DNA of 64,000 nt from Treponema medium (GCF_017161265.1 NZ_CP031393.1:1178001-1242000), one strand, 5' to 3'. Counted from the stretch's first letter, positions 51,901 to 60,683 are shown. Translations and numbers: made by a program. The notes: a model not told the origin generated them from the letters alone.

Positions 51901-52017
51901 GGATGTCCGTGGTGCTAATCAGCAGCGTGTTTGCGCTGCAAACACGTAGGTAGCAAATGTACAGGGATGTACATTTGCTACCGTGCCTGCGGGTGTTGTT
52001 TATTTAGCGCCTTGTAT
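51901..52017 (+). repeat. 117-bp direct repeat, copy 2
   Basis: Second copy of 51379-51495, with two base differences (GGTTCTA to GGTGCTA, and ATTCAGCG to ATTTAGCG). Confidence 0.93.
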
Positions 52018-52182
52018 GTTCAGAACGGGCAGGGATGTCCGTGATTCTCCGCAGTAGCGATGTTACGCTGATTCATTCCTTCGGTAACTTGTATTTATAT
52101 GAAATGTTTTACTATTATTATGTAATCGGCTTATGACTTATAAGTCCGTAAACGCCTGTCTTGTCCCATATTGGCGGGAAAT

Positions 52183-53487
52183 ATGGAGCAGAAACTCATC
52201 ATCATTGTGCTGTCGATCCTATTTGCGCTCAATAGTTTTGGAGAAGAAACACAAATTCCTGATAAAACTATTGATGTGGAAACTGCCGTACAGTCAGCGT
52301 TACAAACACATCTTTCGGTTAGGCAAAGTGAAATACAGCTTGAGCAAGCTAAAAGAAAGTATGCACATGCGTGGAATAATTTTTTGCCGTCTCTTTCGGC
52401 AAACATAAGCGGCGGGGCAAATGGTGGCTTGACCTCTACGGCAACCAATGCGCTTACGTTTTCTACCGGAATCAATGCAAATTTGAATATCAGTCTCGGC
52501 GTTGGTAAAAAGATTGCCGCTTTAAAAGCAGCATACGAAAGCGGACAAAAAGATTATGAAGATACCGTCCGCGAAATTGAAACGGAAATCCGTAAGAGCT
52601 TTTATTCGCTTTTATATATGCAAGGACAGGTAGACATCAGTAGGTCATCGGTAAACGCTAACGAAGCACAATATAATCAAACGAAGATTAAGAAGAGCCA
52701 AGGCCTTGTTACAGAGCTTGATTTACTGACCAGTCAAGTAAACTATGAATCGGCAAAAATCAATTTACGGAATACCGAAAAGGCATACTTTACTGCAACG
52801 TTTAAATTCTTAAATGAGATCGGTATCAATGTGGAGCCGGGTCAGCGCGTTTCTTTTGAGGGAAGTTTTGATGATTATGTAAATGCGAATGATTTTGAAC
52901 TTTCGCAAGAAAACTCGGATGAACTGATAGAAAATAGTCCCGCTATCCGTACTATAAAGAATACCTTGAATAAAAATAAGATATCTCGTTCTCAACTTGC
53001 ACTATCGGCATATCTTCCCAATATAATGCTCAGCGCCAATATCAGCCCCTATTCGTATTCCTATAATTTGCCTAATAAAATAGGAACCAAAAGGGACAGT
53101 TGGTCTGTTTCTGCAGGTCTCTCGTTCGCATTAGATAATTATATTCCGGGTTCTGCCGTGAGGGATAATATTGCAGATATGGATGATTCAATCAAAACGC
53201 TCGAAGTGCAGCTCGATAAAAAAAGACAGCAGATAAAAACGAATATTATCGAAATACTGAATGAAATCGAGATTGCAAAAGAGGGGTTGGAAAACTGCCG
53301 TTTAAATATTGATTTGGCAAGGAAAACTTACGAAATGGCAGAAGTTGCTTATAAGAACGGGACAAAAGATTTGAATAGCTTGCAATCTATTCATAATGCT
53401 TATAGCAATGCCAAGCTCCAGTATAAAAATCAACAACTGACTTTAATAAACAGCAGACTAACGCTGAAAAGTCTTATCGGCAAATAA
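52183..53487 (+). CDS. TolC-like outer membrane efflux protein
   Basis: A 434-residue protein with a signal peptide (about 1-20, KLIIIVLSILFALNSFG) and two long repeat halves of the outer-membrane efflux family: AVQSALQTHLSVRQSEIQLEQAK near residue 32, and AYKNGTKDLNSLQSIHNAY near residue 390, both typical helical-barrel segments. It would form the outer-membrane channel for the adaptor and RND pump encoded next. ATG 52183 is preferred to an in-frame TTG at 52171. It is the only intact member of the three-part pump. Confidence 0.88.
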   Translation: MEQKLIIIVLSILFALNSFGEETQIPDKTIDVETAVQSALQTHLSVRQSEIQLEQAKRKYAHAWNNFLPSLSANISGGANGGLTSTATNALTFSTGINANLNISLGVGKKIAALKAAYESGQKDYEDTVREIETEIRKSFYSLLYMQGQVDISRSSVNANEAQYNQTKIKKSQGLVTELDLLTSQVNYESAKINLRNTEKAYFTATFKFLNEIGINVEPGQRVSFEGSFDDYVNANDFELSQENSDELIENSPAIRTIKNTLNKNKISRSQLALSAYLPNIMLSANISPYSYSYNLPNKIGTKRDSWSVSAGLSFALDNYIPGSAVRDNIADMDDSIKTLEVQLDKKRQQIKTNIIEILNEIEIAKEGLENCRLNIDLARKTYEMAEVAYKNGTKDLNSLQSIHNAYSNAKLQYKNQQLTLINSRLTLKSLIGK

Positions 53488-53544
53488 CCTTGAGAAGCTC
53501 TCTAAAGAACTTTCTTAACTTAGTGAGAAATGATGGAGAACAAT

Positions 53545-53763
53545 ATGAAATCAAAAAAAATTATGCGGCGCATTTTATTAGTAGCCGGTGTCATTGCGGT
53601 GATTGCGATTATTGCGGTATTACCCAAAAATAAAGGCGGTATGCAGGGCGGTAACGGCAGTATGCCGGACAGCAAAGGTGGAATGCCCGAAGACGGAGCG
53701 TCTGCAAATACTGCTGCAACTGTTTATTCTGTAACAACACAAGTGTTAGAAAAAACAGAGTGA
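53545..53763 (+). pseudogene. RND periplasmic adaptor, N-terminal piece before a nonsense codon
   Basis: From ATG 53545 (GGAG 6 nt upstream) the frame encodes a membrane anchor (MRRILLVAGVIAVIAIIAVL), a Gly/Met-rich linker and VYSVTTQVLEKTE, then TGA at 53761-53763. The same frame continues directly as QEYLTMNGNVQ, the start of the adaptor body, so one base change (probably TGG to TGA) has cut the gene. 73 residues remain. Confidence 0.8.
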
Positions 53764-53778
53764 CAGGAATATTTAACC

Positions 53779-54525
53779 ATGAACGGAAATGTCCAAGCTA
53801 ACAGTACCATTTCCGTTTATCCCGAAATTGGAGGAAAAATCACTCGGGTGTATGTAACACTCGGCTCAATAGTAAAACGGGGAGATAAACTTGCCGAAAT
53901 CGATCCTTCAACTCCCGGAATGTATTATGAAATAAGCCCTGTCTATGCACCGATTTCAGGTACCATTACGGCGCTGCCGTTAACGGTAGGAACCTCTGTC
54001 AACACAAATACCGCTGTAGCTCAGATTGGAAATATCCGTGAACTCCAGATTAAAGCAAAGGTGCCGGAGCGGGATGTTTCGGTACTAAAACAAGATCTGA
54101 AAGCTCAAGTCTCTCTTGTTGCCTATAAAAATCAGATTTTCGATGCTCATGTTATCCGGGTATCTCCAATTGTAGATGAGGTTTCACGAACCAAAGAAAT
54201 ATATCTGGCATTCGATACCATCGACCCTAAGATAAACGCCGGAATGTATGCAAAAATTAAGCTTTTAACCGTACTGCATAAAGATGCGCTCTGCCTTCCT
54301 ATCGATGCAATTCAAACTCTGGACGATAAAAATTTTGTGTATGTAGTTCAATCAGATTCAACGGTAACGGTACGCACTGTAGAGATCGGTGTGAATGTAG
54401 ACGGTATTGTGGAAATTGTGAACGGACTTTCAGAAGGGGATAAAATAGTTGTAGACGGAACCCAAAACTTAAGCGAAGGAGCGCAGATAAGGGAAGCAGC
54501 CGCAAATACGGCAAGCGCTTTATAG
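53779..54525 (+). pseudogene. RND periplasmic adaptor (membrane fusion protein), main body
   Basis: In frame with the preceding piece, this encodes the lipoyl/barrel-sandwich halves (ISVYPEIGGKITRVYVTLGS and VYAPISGTITALPLTVGTSV), a beta-barrel and the C-terminal GLSEGDKIVVDGTQNL motif of HlyD/AcrA-type adaptors. The helical hairpin is nearly absent, as in short spirochaete adaptors. Restart at ATG 53779 would give 248 residues with no membrane anchor or export signal, so it would not reach the periplasm. Suppression of the TGA is conceivable, but nothing in the sequence supports it. Confidence 0.82.
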
Positions 54526-54533
54526 GAGTACGT

Positions 54534-56414
54534 ATGAGCATATCGAAGAAAATACTCGAACATCCGGTATTAATGCTTTGTACTTTCGTATTGATTGCGA
54601 TTGTATCAGCGTTTACGCTGGGGAATATAACTATCGCTTTGATGCCGGATATGGATATGCCGGTAGCCATGGTCAGTACCTCGTATCCCAATGCCGGCCC
54701 TGAAACGGTTGAAAAGTCGGTTACACAAGTGCTGGAGGGAAGTCTTATCAGTGTAACGAATCTCAAGAAGATGACCTCGACTTCATCGGAAGGAATGTCT
54801 TCAATCTCGCTTCAATTTAACTACGGTACGGATATGGATGTTGCGGTAAATGAGTTACGAGATAAGATCGATAAGGTAAAGCAGGCATTGCCGACTAACG
54901 CAAGTACCCCTTCTATTTTTCAATTTGATACGTCTTCCATGCCTATTATCTCGCTTGCTGTCAATGGTAACCGTTCGGAAGAGTCGCTAAAGAAAATAGC
55001 CGATGAACAGATTTCCAGTTTATTAGAGCAAGCGGACGGTGTTGCGCAAGCCTCAGTCCGCGGCGGACGCAGTGCCATCGTAAGAATTGAGCTTGATCAA
55101 AATCGGCTGGAAGCGTACGGTCTGACTTTGTCTTCTATTGCCAGAGGTCTTTCTTCTCAAAATATCGAAGTAGGCGGCGGCAGCGTCAGTGAAGGAACAA
55201 AAAAATATACGGTTAGAACAACCGGCGAATTTGAGTCCATTGATGACATTAACCATAGTGTTGTCGGAACATATAACGGGTATGATGTAAAGCTTGAAGA
55301 TATCGGGACTGCCTTTATGGGCTACTCCGACGCAACAAGTAAAATTTACATAAACGGAAAACCCGGTGTCTATGTTTCCGTTCAAAAGCAAAGCGGTTCA
55401 AACACGGTTAATGTTGCAAAAGCGGTAAAAGAAAAAATAAAGGAAATTGAAAAAACACTGCCTGCCGATATAAAAATAGAAATTATCAGTGATGATTCTA
55501 CGTCAGTCAGTGATACCTTGACCGAGCTTATTAAATCGATTGTGCAAGGTTTTATTCTTTCGGTTGTAGTTCTGTTCCTTTTCCTGCGCAGCGGACGAAG
55601 TACCTTTATTATGGCTATTTCCATCCCGTTCTGTATTTTAATCACGCTTACGGCTATGTCGTTTGCCGGGATAACCATGAATATGATTACCATGACCGGT
55701 TTAATTTTAGGACTCGGTATGGTTGTAGACGCTTCCGTTGTCGTATTGGAAAATATTTATGTCTATCGGAATAGAGGAACGCAGGCTTTGACCGCCGCTG
55801 TTATCGGCACTCAAGAAGTAATGGCTTCCGTAGCTGCCGGCAACCTTACGACTATCTGCGTATTTATACCTTTCTTTGTCTTTAAAAATAAGCTTGAAAT
55901 GCTTGGACAAATGTTCAGCAGCTTGATGTCCGTTATTTTAATTGCAATCTTGTCCTCGCTTTTTGTTGCCGTGTTTTTAGTACCGGTCTTAGCAGGAAAG
56001 TTTTTACCGGTCAGCAATAGAAAAGAGCATCCTATCAAAAATAAATTTCTTGCAAAATGTGATAAGAGTATTGAAAAGGCGTTGGATCGGCTTACAGCTC
56101 TGTATCAGAAAGGTTTACACTTTGTTTTGCACCGCCGTTTTGCAACGGTTGTCATTGCCTTCGGGATTTTTGCAGCATCGCTTGTACTTATCGGCAGGCT
56201 GAATATAAGTTTTATGTCCAATTTTAACGATTCTTCGGTTTCCTTAAATGTTACCTTACCCTTAGGCACAAAACTTGAAGAGACACAGGCAATCCTCGAT
56301 GACTTCTATCAGTTTGCGCAGGATGAAATTAAAGGCTATGATAATATCGTTGTCAGTATCGGCTCCGGCGGCGGGGGTGCAATGTCGAGGGTCTTTAACC
56401 GTCTACTTACCTGA
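54534..56414 (+). pseudogene. RND efflux transporter, N-terminal part before a frameshift
   Basis: 626 codons encode the first membrane helix, the first periplasmic porter half (NELRDKIDKVKQALP near residue 108), helices 2-6 with the family segment GLGMVVDASVVVLENIYVYR, and the start of the second half. Similarity ends near 56390, after SIGSGGGGAMSR, and a stop follows at 56412-56414. The correct continuation lies in another frame from 56389. A 2-nt deletion or a 1-nt insertion near the GGCGGGGG run explains the shift. Normal members are over 1000 residues. Confidence 0.88.
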
Positions 56415-57684
56415 TGTTTCCAAACAGATTGATAATGCCCAAACGGTAAAAGAGAAACTCAGAGCATATTTTGATTCTTATCCTGCGGCAACGCTTACCT
56501 TTAATGAAGGGATGATGCAGCAAATGAGCGGAAACGATGTTAATATTGTTTTCCGTTCAAATGATTTGGATGCAAGTGTTGCCCTCGCAAAGAAAATTCA
56601 AACGCTGATAAAAGAGCAGCTTCCTTCAGTTACCGAGCCTCAGATTGATATGCAAGATGGATTACCCCAAGTAGAAATTAAGGTTGACCGAGAACGGGCA
56701 TATAGTTTTGGAATTTCTATCATGTCGATTGCAAATGAAATTAACTATTGCATCAACGGGATGACAGCTACCACCTATCATAAAAACGGCGATAGTTACG
56801 ATGTCGTTGTGTTGCTTATGAAAGAGGATAGAGATGAAATTCCGGATTTGGAAAAGATTTATGTTGCAGGGCGATCCGGCCTTTATTCCGTAGCAAACTT
56901 TGCAGAAATTATCCGCGGTACGGGACCGGTTTCCATCAATCGCGAAAATCAATCCCGCATTATTCACCTGACTGCGGGGCTCAAAGATTCAAGCAGCAGT
57001 GCGAGGGAAGTAGAAGAGCAAATAAAGCAGCTGATAAGCGATAATCTGGTTGTTCCGGATACTATAACCCTGACCTATGAAGGTTCATGGAAAAATACCA
57101 GAAATACCTCGAATGTGTTTCTTTCTATTATTATCTTGGCGATTATCCTCGTATTCGGTGTTATGGCAGGGACGTATGAAGATTTTAAAAATCCCTTTAT
57201 CAACCTCTTTACGATGCCCTTCCTCGTTGTCGGTGTTGTCCTTATTCATCTGATAACGGGACAGGCGTTCAGTATGGTGTCGTTAATCGGAGTGGTTATG
57301 CTGCTGGGAATTGTCGTCAATAACGGTATCATCTTGGTAGACCAGACAAACCTCTTAGTACGGCGAGGCCGTCCTGTGCTGCAAGCATGTGAGGAAGCGG
57401 GAGCGAGCCGGTTGCGTCCTGTTTTGATGACGACACTCACCACTATTTTGGGAATGATCCCGATGGCTTTCTTCGGCGGAGACAGCGCGAGCGTGACGCA
57501 ACCGATCGGCTTGTGTATAATCGGCGGCTTGTTTTCCAGTACCTTAGTTACCCTGTTTATTATTCCGGTGATTTACTCTTTATTTAACGGAAAGACAAAT
57601 GCAAAAGCGACGATGCCCCTTCCGCCCGATCTTGCTGCAATTAGGGCTGAATATCTTGCAACAGAAACACAGGGAGAAGTGTAA
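56389..57684 (+). pseudogene. RND efflux transporter, C-terminal part after a frameshift
   Basis: This frame continues the second porter half (GSLTVYLPDVSKQIDNAQ, GNDVNIVFRSNDLDASVALA) and the last six helices (LAIILVFGVMAGTYEDF, LIGVVMLLGIVVNNGIILVD) to a normal C-terminus. It has no ribosome binding site or proper start near the junction. The open frame upstream to 56275 is accidental. Together with the preceding part it makes a complete RND pump of about 1050 residues, broken by one indel. Confidence 0.88.
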
Positions 57685-57826
57685 AATACAAGCCGTACAA
57701 ATAGCACGGCTTGTATTTACTCAAGTTTGCTCAAGCGCAAACTTGTATATCTTATGCACGTTCTCACTTCGTTGCGAACGCGCGTAAAAAGTCAATCGAA
57801 AGTTGATACTTTCTTCTTGACTTTTT
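57684..57826 (+). repeat. Four-hairpin module ending in the ribosome binding site of the PII-like gene
   Basis: Perfect 13-bp AAATACAAGCCGT stem (57684-57718); CAAGTTTGC/GCAAACTTG (57722-57745); linker TATATCTTAT; an imperfect CGTTC/GAACG hairpin (57756-57783); then a perfect 10-bp AAAAAGTCAA/TTGACTTTTT outer stem with inner GAAAGT/ACTTTC and loop TGAT (57786-57826), followed by ATGGGAG. Same parts as at 35671-35816 with different stems. Confidence 0.75.
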
Positions 57827-57842
57827 ATGGGAGAAACCAACA

Positions 57843-58130
57843 ATGATTAGAATTGAGATAATAGCAAACCAGTCCGTTTATCCGGAACTCATTGCAAACC
57901 TTGAAGCCTGTTTGCCGGATTTTCTCTATACGTCTATTCCGTTGGCTTACGGGAGGGGGAGAGATTCGTATAAACTTGGCGACAGTACGTGGCCGGAGAC
58001 TAACTTTGTGTTAATTGCCTACGCAGATGATGCCGTCGAACAAAAAGTTGCGCAAATTGTCCGGTATATAAAGTTAAAATTTCCAACGGAGGGAATAAAA
58101 CTGTTTGTACTGCATGATAAGGATGCGTAA
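57843..58130 (+). CDS. Small PII-like protein associated with RND pumps (PG0541 type)
   Basis: A 95-residue protein with a ferredoxin-like beta-alpha-beta pattern (MIRIEIIANQSVYPELIANL, then NFVLIAYADDAVEQKVAQIV and IKLFVLHDKDA). It matches the PG0541-type family of short PII-like proteins encoded at the end of RND efflux operons in anaerobes. The family may sense a ligand and tune the pump. It keeps an open frame although the pump upstream is broken. GGGAG precedes ATG 57843, after the structured leader. Confidence 0.7.
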   Translation: MIRIEIIANQSVYPELIANLEACLPDFLYTSIPLAYGRGRDSYKLGDSTWPETNFVLIAYADDAVEQKVAQIVRYIKLKFPTEGIKLFVLHDKDA

Positions 58131-58143
58131 AGAGCTTCCTGTT

Positions 58144-58258
58144 ATTCGTGCGGAGGGTTTAATACCCCGACGCTTGCGTCGTAACAAAGGGTATTAAAGC
58201 CGACTGCAACCACCTTATGAGAACAACAACCCCGACGCTTGCGTCGGGGTTGTTGATT
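58144..58258. repeat. Dispersed palindromic repeat, long form, copy 2
   Basis: Nearly identical to 8727-8842 over its whole length, differing mainly at the second hairpin (CAACAACCCCGACGC stem in place of CAACATACCCCGACGC, on both arms). Confidence 0.87.
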
Positions 58259-58259
58259 C

Positions 58260-58309
58260 GGGTACCTGCTAAAATCCTTTCACGATAGTTAGATAGTTAA
58301 CAGGTACCC
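58260..58309. repeat. Inverted repeat GGGTACCTG/CAGGTACCC
   Basis: A perfect 9-bp inverted repeat separated by 32 bp, directly abutting the long palindromic repeat; followed by TATTTTATCC. It could form a hairpin terminator or mark an element end. Confidence 0.5.
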
Positions 58310-58368
58310 TATTTTATCCGCGGGGTTGACTTAATCCCCCGCTGTGATAACGTGCGATAACGGAAATG

Positions 58369-59127
58369 TTACCACGAGCCGGAAGAACCGCCGCCGCCAA
58401 AGCGTCCACCGCCTCCGCTAAAACCGCCGCCAAAGCCCCCACTGCCGAACCCTCCGCCGCGTCCTGAATAACCGCCTCTCCGTCCTGACGAAAGGAATAG
58501 CAACGGCCAGAATAAACCGCCGGGCATAAAACGGGAACCGAACAGAAAGATAATAATCAGAAAAATGATGAGCGGCAACGGAATAGAATCGTCATCCTGC
58601 CGGTCGGCTTCTTTTGCAGCCTCGCTGATGAGGCTTTCGTCTTGAAGTGCAAGTCCTGCAATATTTTTTACCCCTAAAAGGACGCCTTTTCCGTATTCCT
58701 GTTGTTTAAACAGCGGGGCAATGACCGAACGGATAATCCTGCTGCTTTGTGCATCGGTGATGCGATCTTCGAGGCCGTATCCCACTTCGATACGCAGCTT
58801 TCGATCTTGGGCAGCAATTACTAAGATAACACCGGTGTCTTTGCCTTTTTGCCCAATCTGCCATTTTTCCGCAACGCGGATGGAATAATCTTCAAGACTT
58901 TCGCCTTCCAACGAAGGAATGGTCAATACCGCTATCTGTAAATCGCTTTGACGGTCGATACTATATAAATATGCATTTAATTCCTGTGTTTCGCTTGCTG
59001 TGAATATATGTGCGTAATCATTGACCGGACCGTTTAGCGGCGGAACGTTAAGCGCAAACAGAAAGGCGCTTTGCATACAAAGGCAGGCAATAATGATAAA
59101 CCGGAAAGGATATTTTGAAAATTTCAT
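58369..59127 (-). CDS. Secreted TPM-domain protein with glycine-rich tail (YgcG-like)
   Basis: A 252-residue protein with a signal peptide (about 1-26), a TPM domain (about 30-150: NGPVNDYAHIFTASETQELN, QIAVLTIPSLEG, IRVAEKWQIGQKGKDTGVIL and LRIEVGYGLE), one membrane helix (about 183-205) and a Gly/Ser/Phe-rich tail ending GGGGSSGSW. The TPM fold in relatives is a phosphatase-like or chaperone-like domain; bacterial YgcG-type proteins are anchored in the envelope and their job is unclear. ATG 59127 has GGGGAG upstream. It follows recX closely on the same strand. Confidence 0.88.
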   Translation of the reverse strand: MKFSKYPFRFIIIACLCMQSAFLFALNVPPLNGPVNDYAHIFTASETQELNAYLYSIDRQSDLQIAVLTIPSLEGESLEDYSIRVAEKWQIGQKGKDTGVILVIAAQDRKLRIEVGYGLEDRITDAQSSRIIRSVIAPLFKQQEYGKGVLLGVKNIAGLALQDESLISEAAKEADRQDDDSIPLPLIIFLIIIFLFGSRFMPGGLFWPLLFLSSGRRGGYSGRGGGFGSGGFGGGFSGGGGRFGGGGSSGSW

Positions 59128-59143
59128 AGTCTCCCCTTTAGTT

Positions 59144-59806
59144 TTATGATGCGGCGGAGGAAAGGCATGCAATACACCGTTTGATCATAGAGAATGGGAA
59201 ACCTTTCCGTTGAAGTGCGCTATAGAGTTTTTGGTCGGTATAGCCTTTACGGATAAGGCTGCGTGCTGCTCCTTCGCATACTTCTGCTTCGTCAATCTCC
59301 GAAAAAAAATCGTTTAGCGCTTGTTTTGCCGTGTCCGCAGCGATTCCGCGTTTACGCAATTCCGAAAAAAGGCGCGCATATCCCTCTTTTTTTGAAAGGC
59401 TCCTCGTATGTAAATATGCACCGGCAAAGCGGGAATCGTCAAGCGTACCTTCGGTGCGTAAATAATCCAACGCAGGCTGATATTCATTTTTTATATAGCC
59501 TTTTTTTTGCAATTTGATTGTCAGCTGATAAGAAGAATGTTCGGCACGGTTAAGATAAGCGGCAGCTTGTTTTTCGGCTAAGAAACGCCGACCAGCCTGA
59601 TAGAGATGTTCTGTTTGAGATTCTGTAAGGAGAATCGGAAGGGCATCTATCGCAAGCGGTTCATCAAAGTAACAAAACCGGCTTACGATAGAAATATCCT
59701 CGGAGAGTACCAGTTTGATGGTATCCGAGGATGTATACTCCGCCGCAATAAGGGTAGGATTAACGCTTACTGAACTGGAAGCGTCGGCGAGCACCGCGTT
59801 GGCCAT
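59144..59806 (-). CDS. recX: Regulatory protein RecX
   Basis: About 220 residues with the RecX three-helix repeats: AAAYLNRAEHSSYQLTIKLQ, then ALDYLRTEGTLDDSRFAGAYLHTRS, LFSELRKRGIAADTAKQAL, and SLIRKGYTDQKLYSALQRKGF. RecX binds inside the RecA filament groove and limits recombination. The N-terminal ~70 residues are a divergent beta-rich extension seen in some RecX proteins. The start is uncertain: ATG 59806 is used, but GTG 59836 and GTG 59794 are in frame, none has a ribosome binding site, and all overlap the 3' end of rpsI, suggesting coupling to it. recA is not in the window. Confidence 0.82.
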   Translation of the reverse strand: MANAVLADASSSVSVNPTLIAAEYTSSDTIKLVLSEDISIVSRFCYFDEPLAIDALPILLTESQTEHLYQAGRRFLAEKQAAAYLNRAEHSSYQLTIKLQKKGYIKNEYQPALDYLRTEGTLDDSRFAGAYLHTRSLSKKEGYARLFSELRKRGIAADTAKQALNDFFSEIDEAEVCEGAARSLIRKGYTDQKLYSALQRKGFPFSMIKRCIACLSSAAS

Positions 59807-60149
59807 ACTTTTTGCGTTCAACCATTCTGGAATCACGAGTTAATAAGCCATTCGCTTTAAGTGAGCTGTGGTTAGAGGCGTCTACCTGTGCAAGCGCACG
59901 GGCAATACCGTGCGAACAAGCGCCCGCTTGTCCATTTAAACCGCCGCCATATACGGTAATGATGATATCATAGCGGGTATCGCTGCCGGTAACGAACAAA
60001 GGCCGTTTTGCCATTTGAACTTGCTCGGGAGTCGCAAAGTAGTCATCCATATTCTTATTATTGATGGTTACCGAACCTTTTCCTTCGCGGATATAAACTC
60101 GTGCTACCGAGGTTTTTCTTCGTCCTGTTCCTATTCCGATATTTTTCAC
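59760..60149 (-). CDS. rpsI: 30S ribosomal protein S9
   Basis: About 129 residues with the S9 hallmarks: GIGTGRRKTSVARVYIREG at the start, GGGLNGQAGACSHGIARAL in the centre and the basic tail ending RRRFQFSKR that reaches the P-site tRNA. Two starts are possible. GTG 60149 is 8 nt from AGGAG, a normal distance, whereas ATG 60155 is only 2 nt from it, so GTG is preferred. It follows rplM by about 15 nt, the standard rplM-rpsI operon. Confidence 0.95.
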   Translation of the reverse strand: MKNIGIGTGRRKTSVARVYIREGKGSVTINNKNMDDYFATPEQVQMAKRPLFVTGSDTRYDIIITVYGGGLNGQAGACSHGIARALAQVDASNHSSLKANGLLTRDSRMVERKKYGQRGARRRFQFSKR

Positions 60150-60166
60150 AACCATTTCTCCTAAAA

Positions 60167-60595
60167 TTATAACGCTACCGCAACAGGATTTTGTGCTGCA
60201 TGCGGATGTTCGCTACCTGCATAAATTTTTACATTTTTAAGCAGTTTACGCCCGAGCGGACCCTTGGGCAGCATACCTTTTACCGCGATATACAGCGGTT
60301 CGGTCGGCTTTTTCCCGATAAGGGTGTTAAAATTGACAGATTTAAGCCCTCCGGGGAAACCTGTATGATGGTAATACATCTTATCCTTGTCTTTATTCCC
60401 TGTAACGGCAACCTTATCGGCATTGATAACGATAATATAATCACCCGATTCCTGATGAGGTGCGTAGAAAGCTTTGTGCTTTCCTCGCGCCATTGCAGCA
60501 ACTTTTGCTGCAACACGTCCGAGCGGCTTCCCTGCAGCGTCGATAACATACCAGCTCCGCGGTATTTCGCGCTCTTTATAAAAAATTGTCTTCAT
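60167..60595 (-). CDS. rplM: 50S ribosomal protein L13
   Basis: A 142-residue L13: [19 protein letters not shown] near the N-terminus, [28 protein letters not shown], and [20 protein letters not shown] with [11 protein letters not shown] near the end. L13 is an early assembly protein binding 23S rRNA. It heads the rplM-rpsI operon and has a promoter at 60643-60672. Length and motifs are standard. Confidence 0.97.
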   Translation of the reverse strand: MKTIFYKEREIPRSWYVIDAAGKPLGRVAAKVAAMARGKHKAFYAPHQESGDYIIVINADKVAVTGNKDKDKMYYHHTGFPGGLKSVNFNTLIGKKPTEPLYIAVKGMLPKGPLGRKLLKNVKIYAGSEHPHAAQNPVAVAL

Positions 60596-60642
60596 CTTTT
60601 GTGTACCTTATATATTTTTATTGCAGATAATGTGGGTAGAAT

Positions 60643-60672
60643 ACTATAGCAAAAAAGAAGCTATACAGTCAA
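60643..60672 (-). promoter_or_regulatory. Promoter of the rplM-rpsI operon
   Basis: On the minus strand, TTGACT (60672-60667), an 18-nt spacer and TATAGT (60648-60643), about 45 nt upstream of the rplM ATG. Confidence 0.6.
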
Positions 60673-60683
60673 CCCACAGAACT

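Larger units (their letters stand above)
51287..52042 (+). ncRNA. Array of GGA-loop hairpins, candidate CsrA-sequestering RNA
   Basis: About ten hairpins on the + strand present GGA in the apical loop: 51287-51304 (loop CGGA), 51344-51375 (AGGA), 51427-51460 (GGGA), 51557-51574 (ATGGAG), 51619-51652 (ACGGAC), 51761-51775 (GGA), 51817-51850 (AGGA), 51893-51910 (GGGA), 51949-51982 (GGGA) and 52025-52042 (GGGA). Stems of 6-15 bp all differ, yet the apex ACA-NGGA-TGT recurs. The three with GTACA(A/G)GGATGT fit the CsrA consensus RUACARGGAUGU exactly. A/T-rich hairpins (for example GTGTTTGC/GCAAACAC) lie between them. No coding frame explains the region. It could be a small RNA, the 3' UTR of the ABC operon or the leader of the tolC operon; promoter and terminator are not clear. 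Confidence 0.5.

Noticed and set aside
51287-52042. Region as a CRISPR array
   Set aside because: Units are not evenly spaced, the spacing elements are themselves palindromes, repeats vary in sequence and no cas genes are present.
53761-53763. In-frame TGA in the adaptor gene read as selenocysteine, which some treponemes use
   Set aside because: No stem-loop resembling a bacterial SECIS follows the TGA, adaptors are not selenoproteins, and a second lesion breaks the next gene of the operon.
57684-57718. 13-bp hairpin after the RND gene as a rho-independent terminator
   Set aside because: The stem is perfect but no T-run follows and it is part of a four-hairpin module, so it is listed as a repeat.
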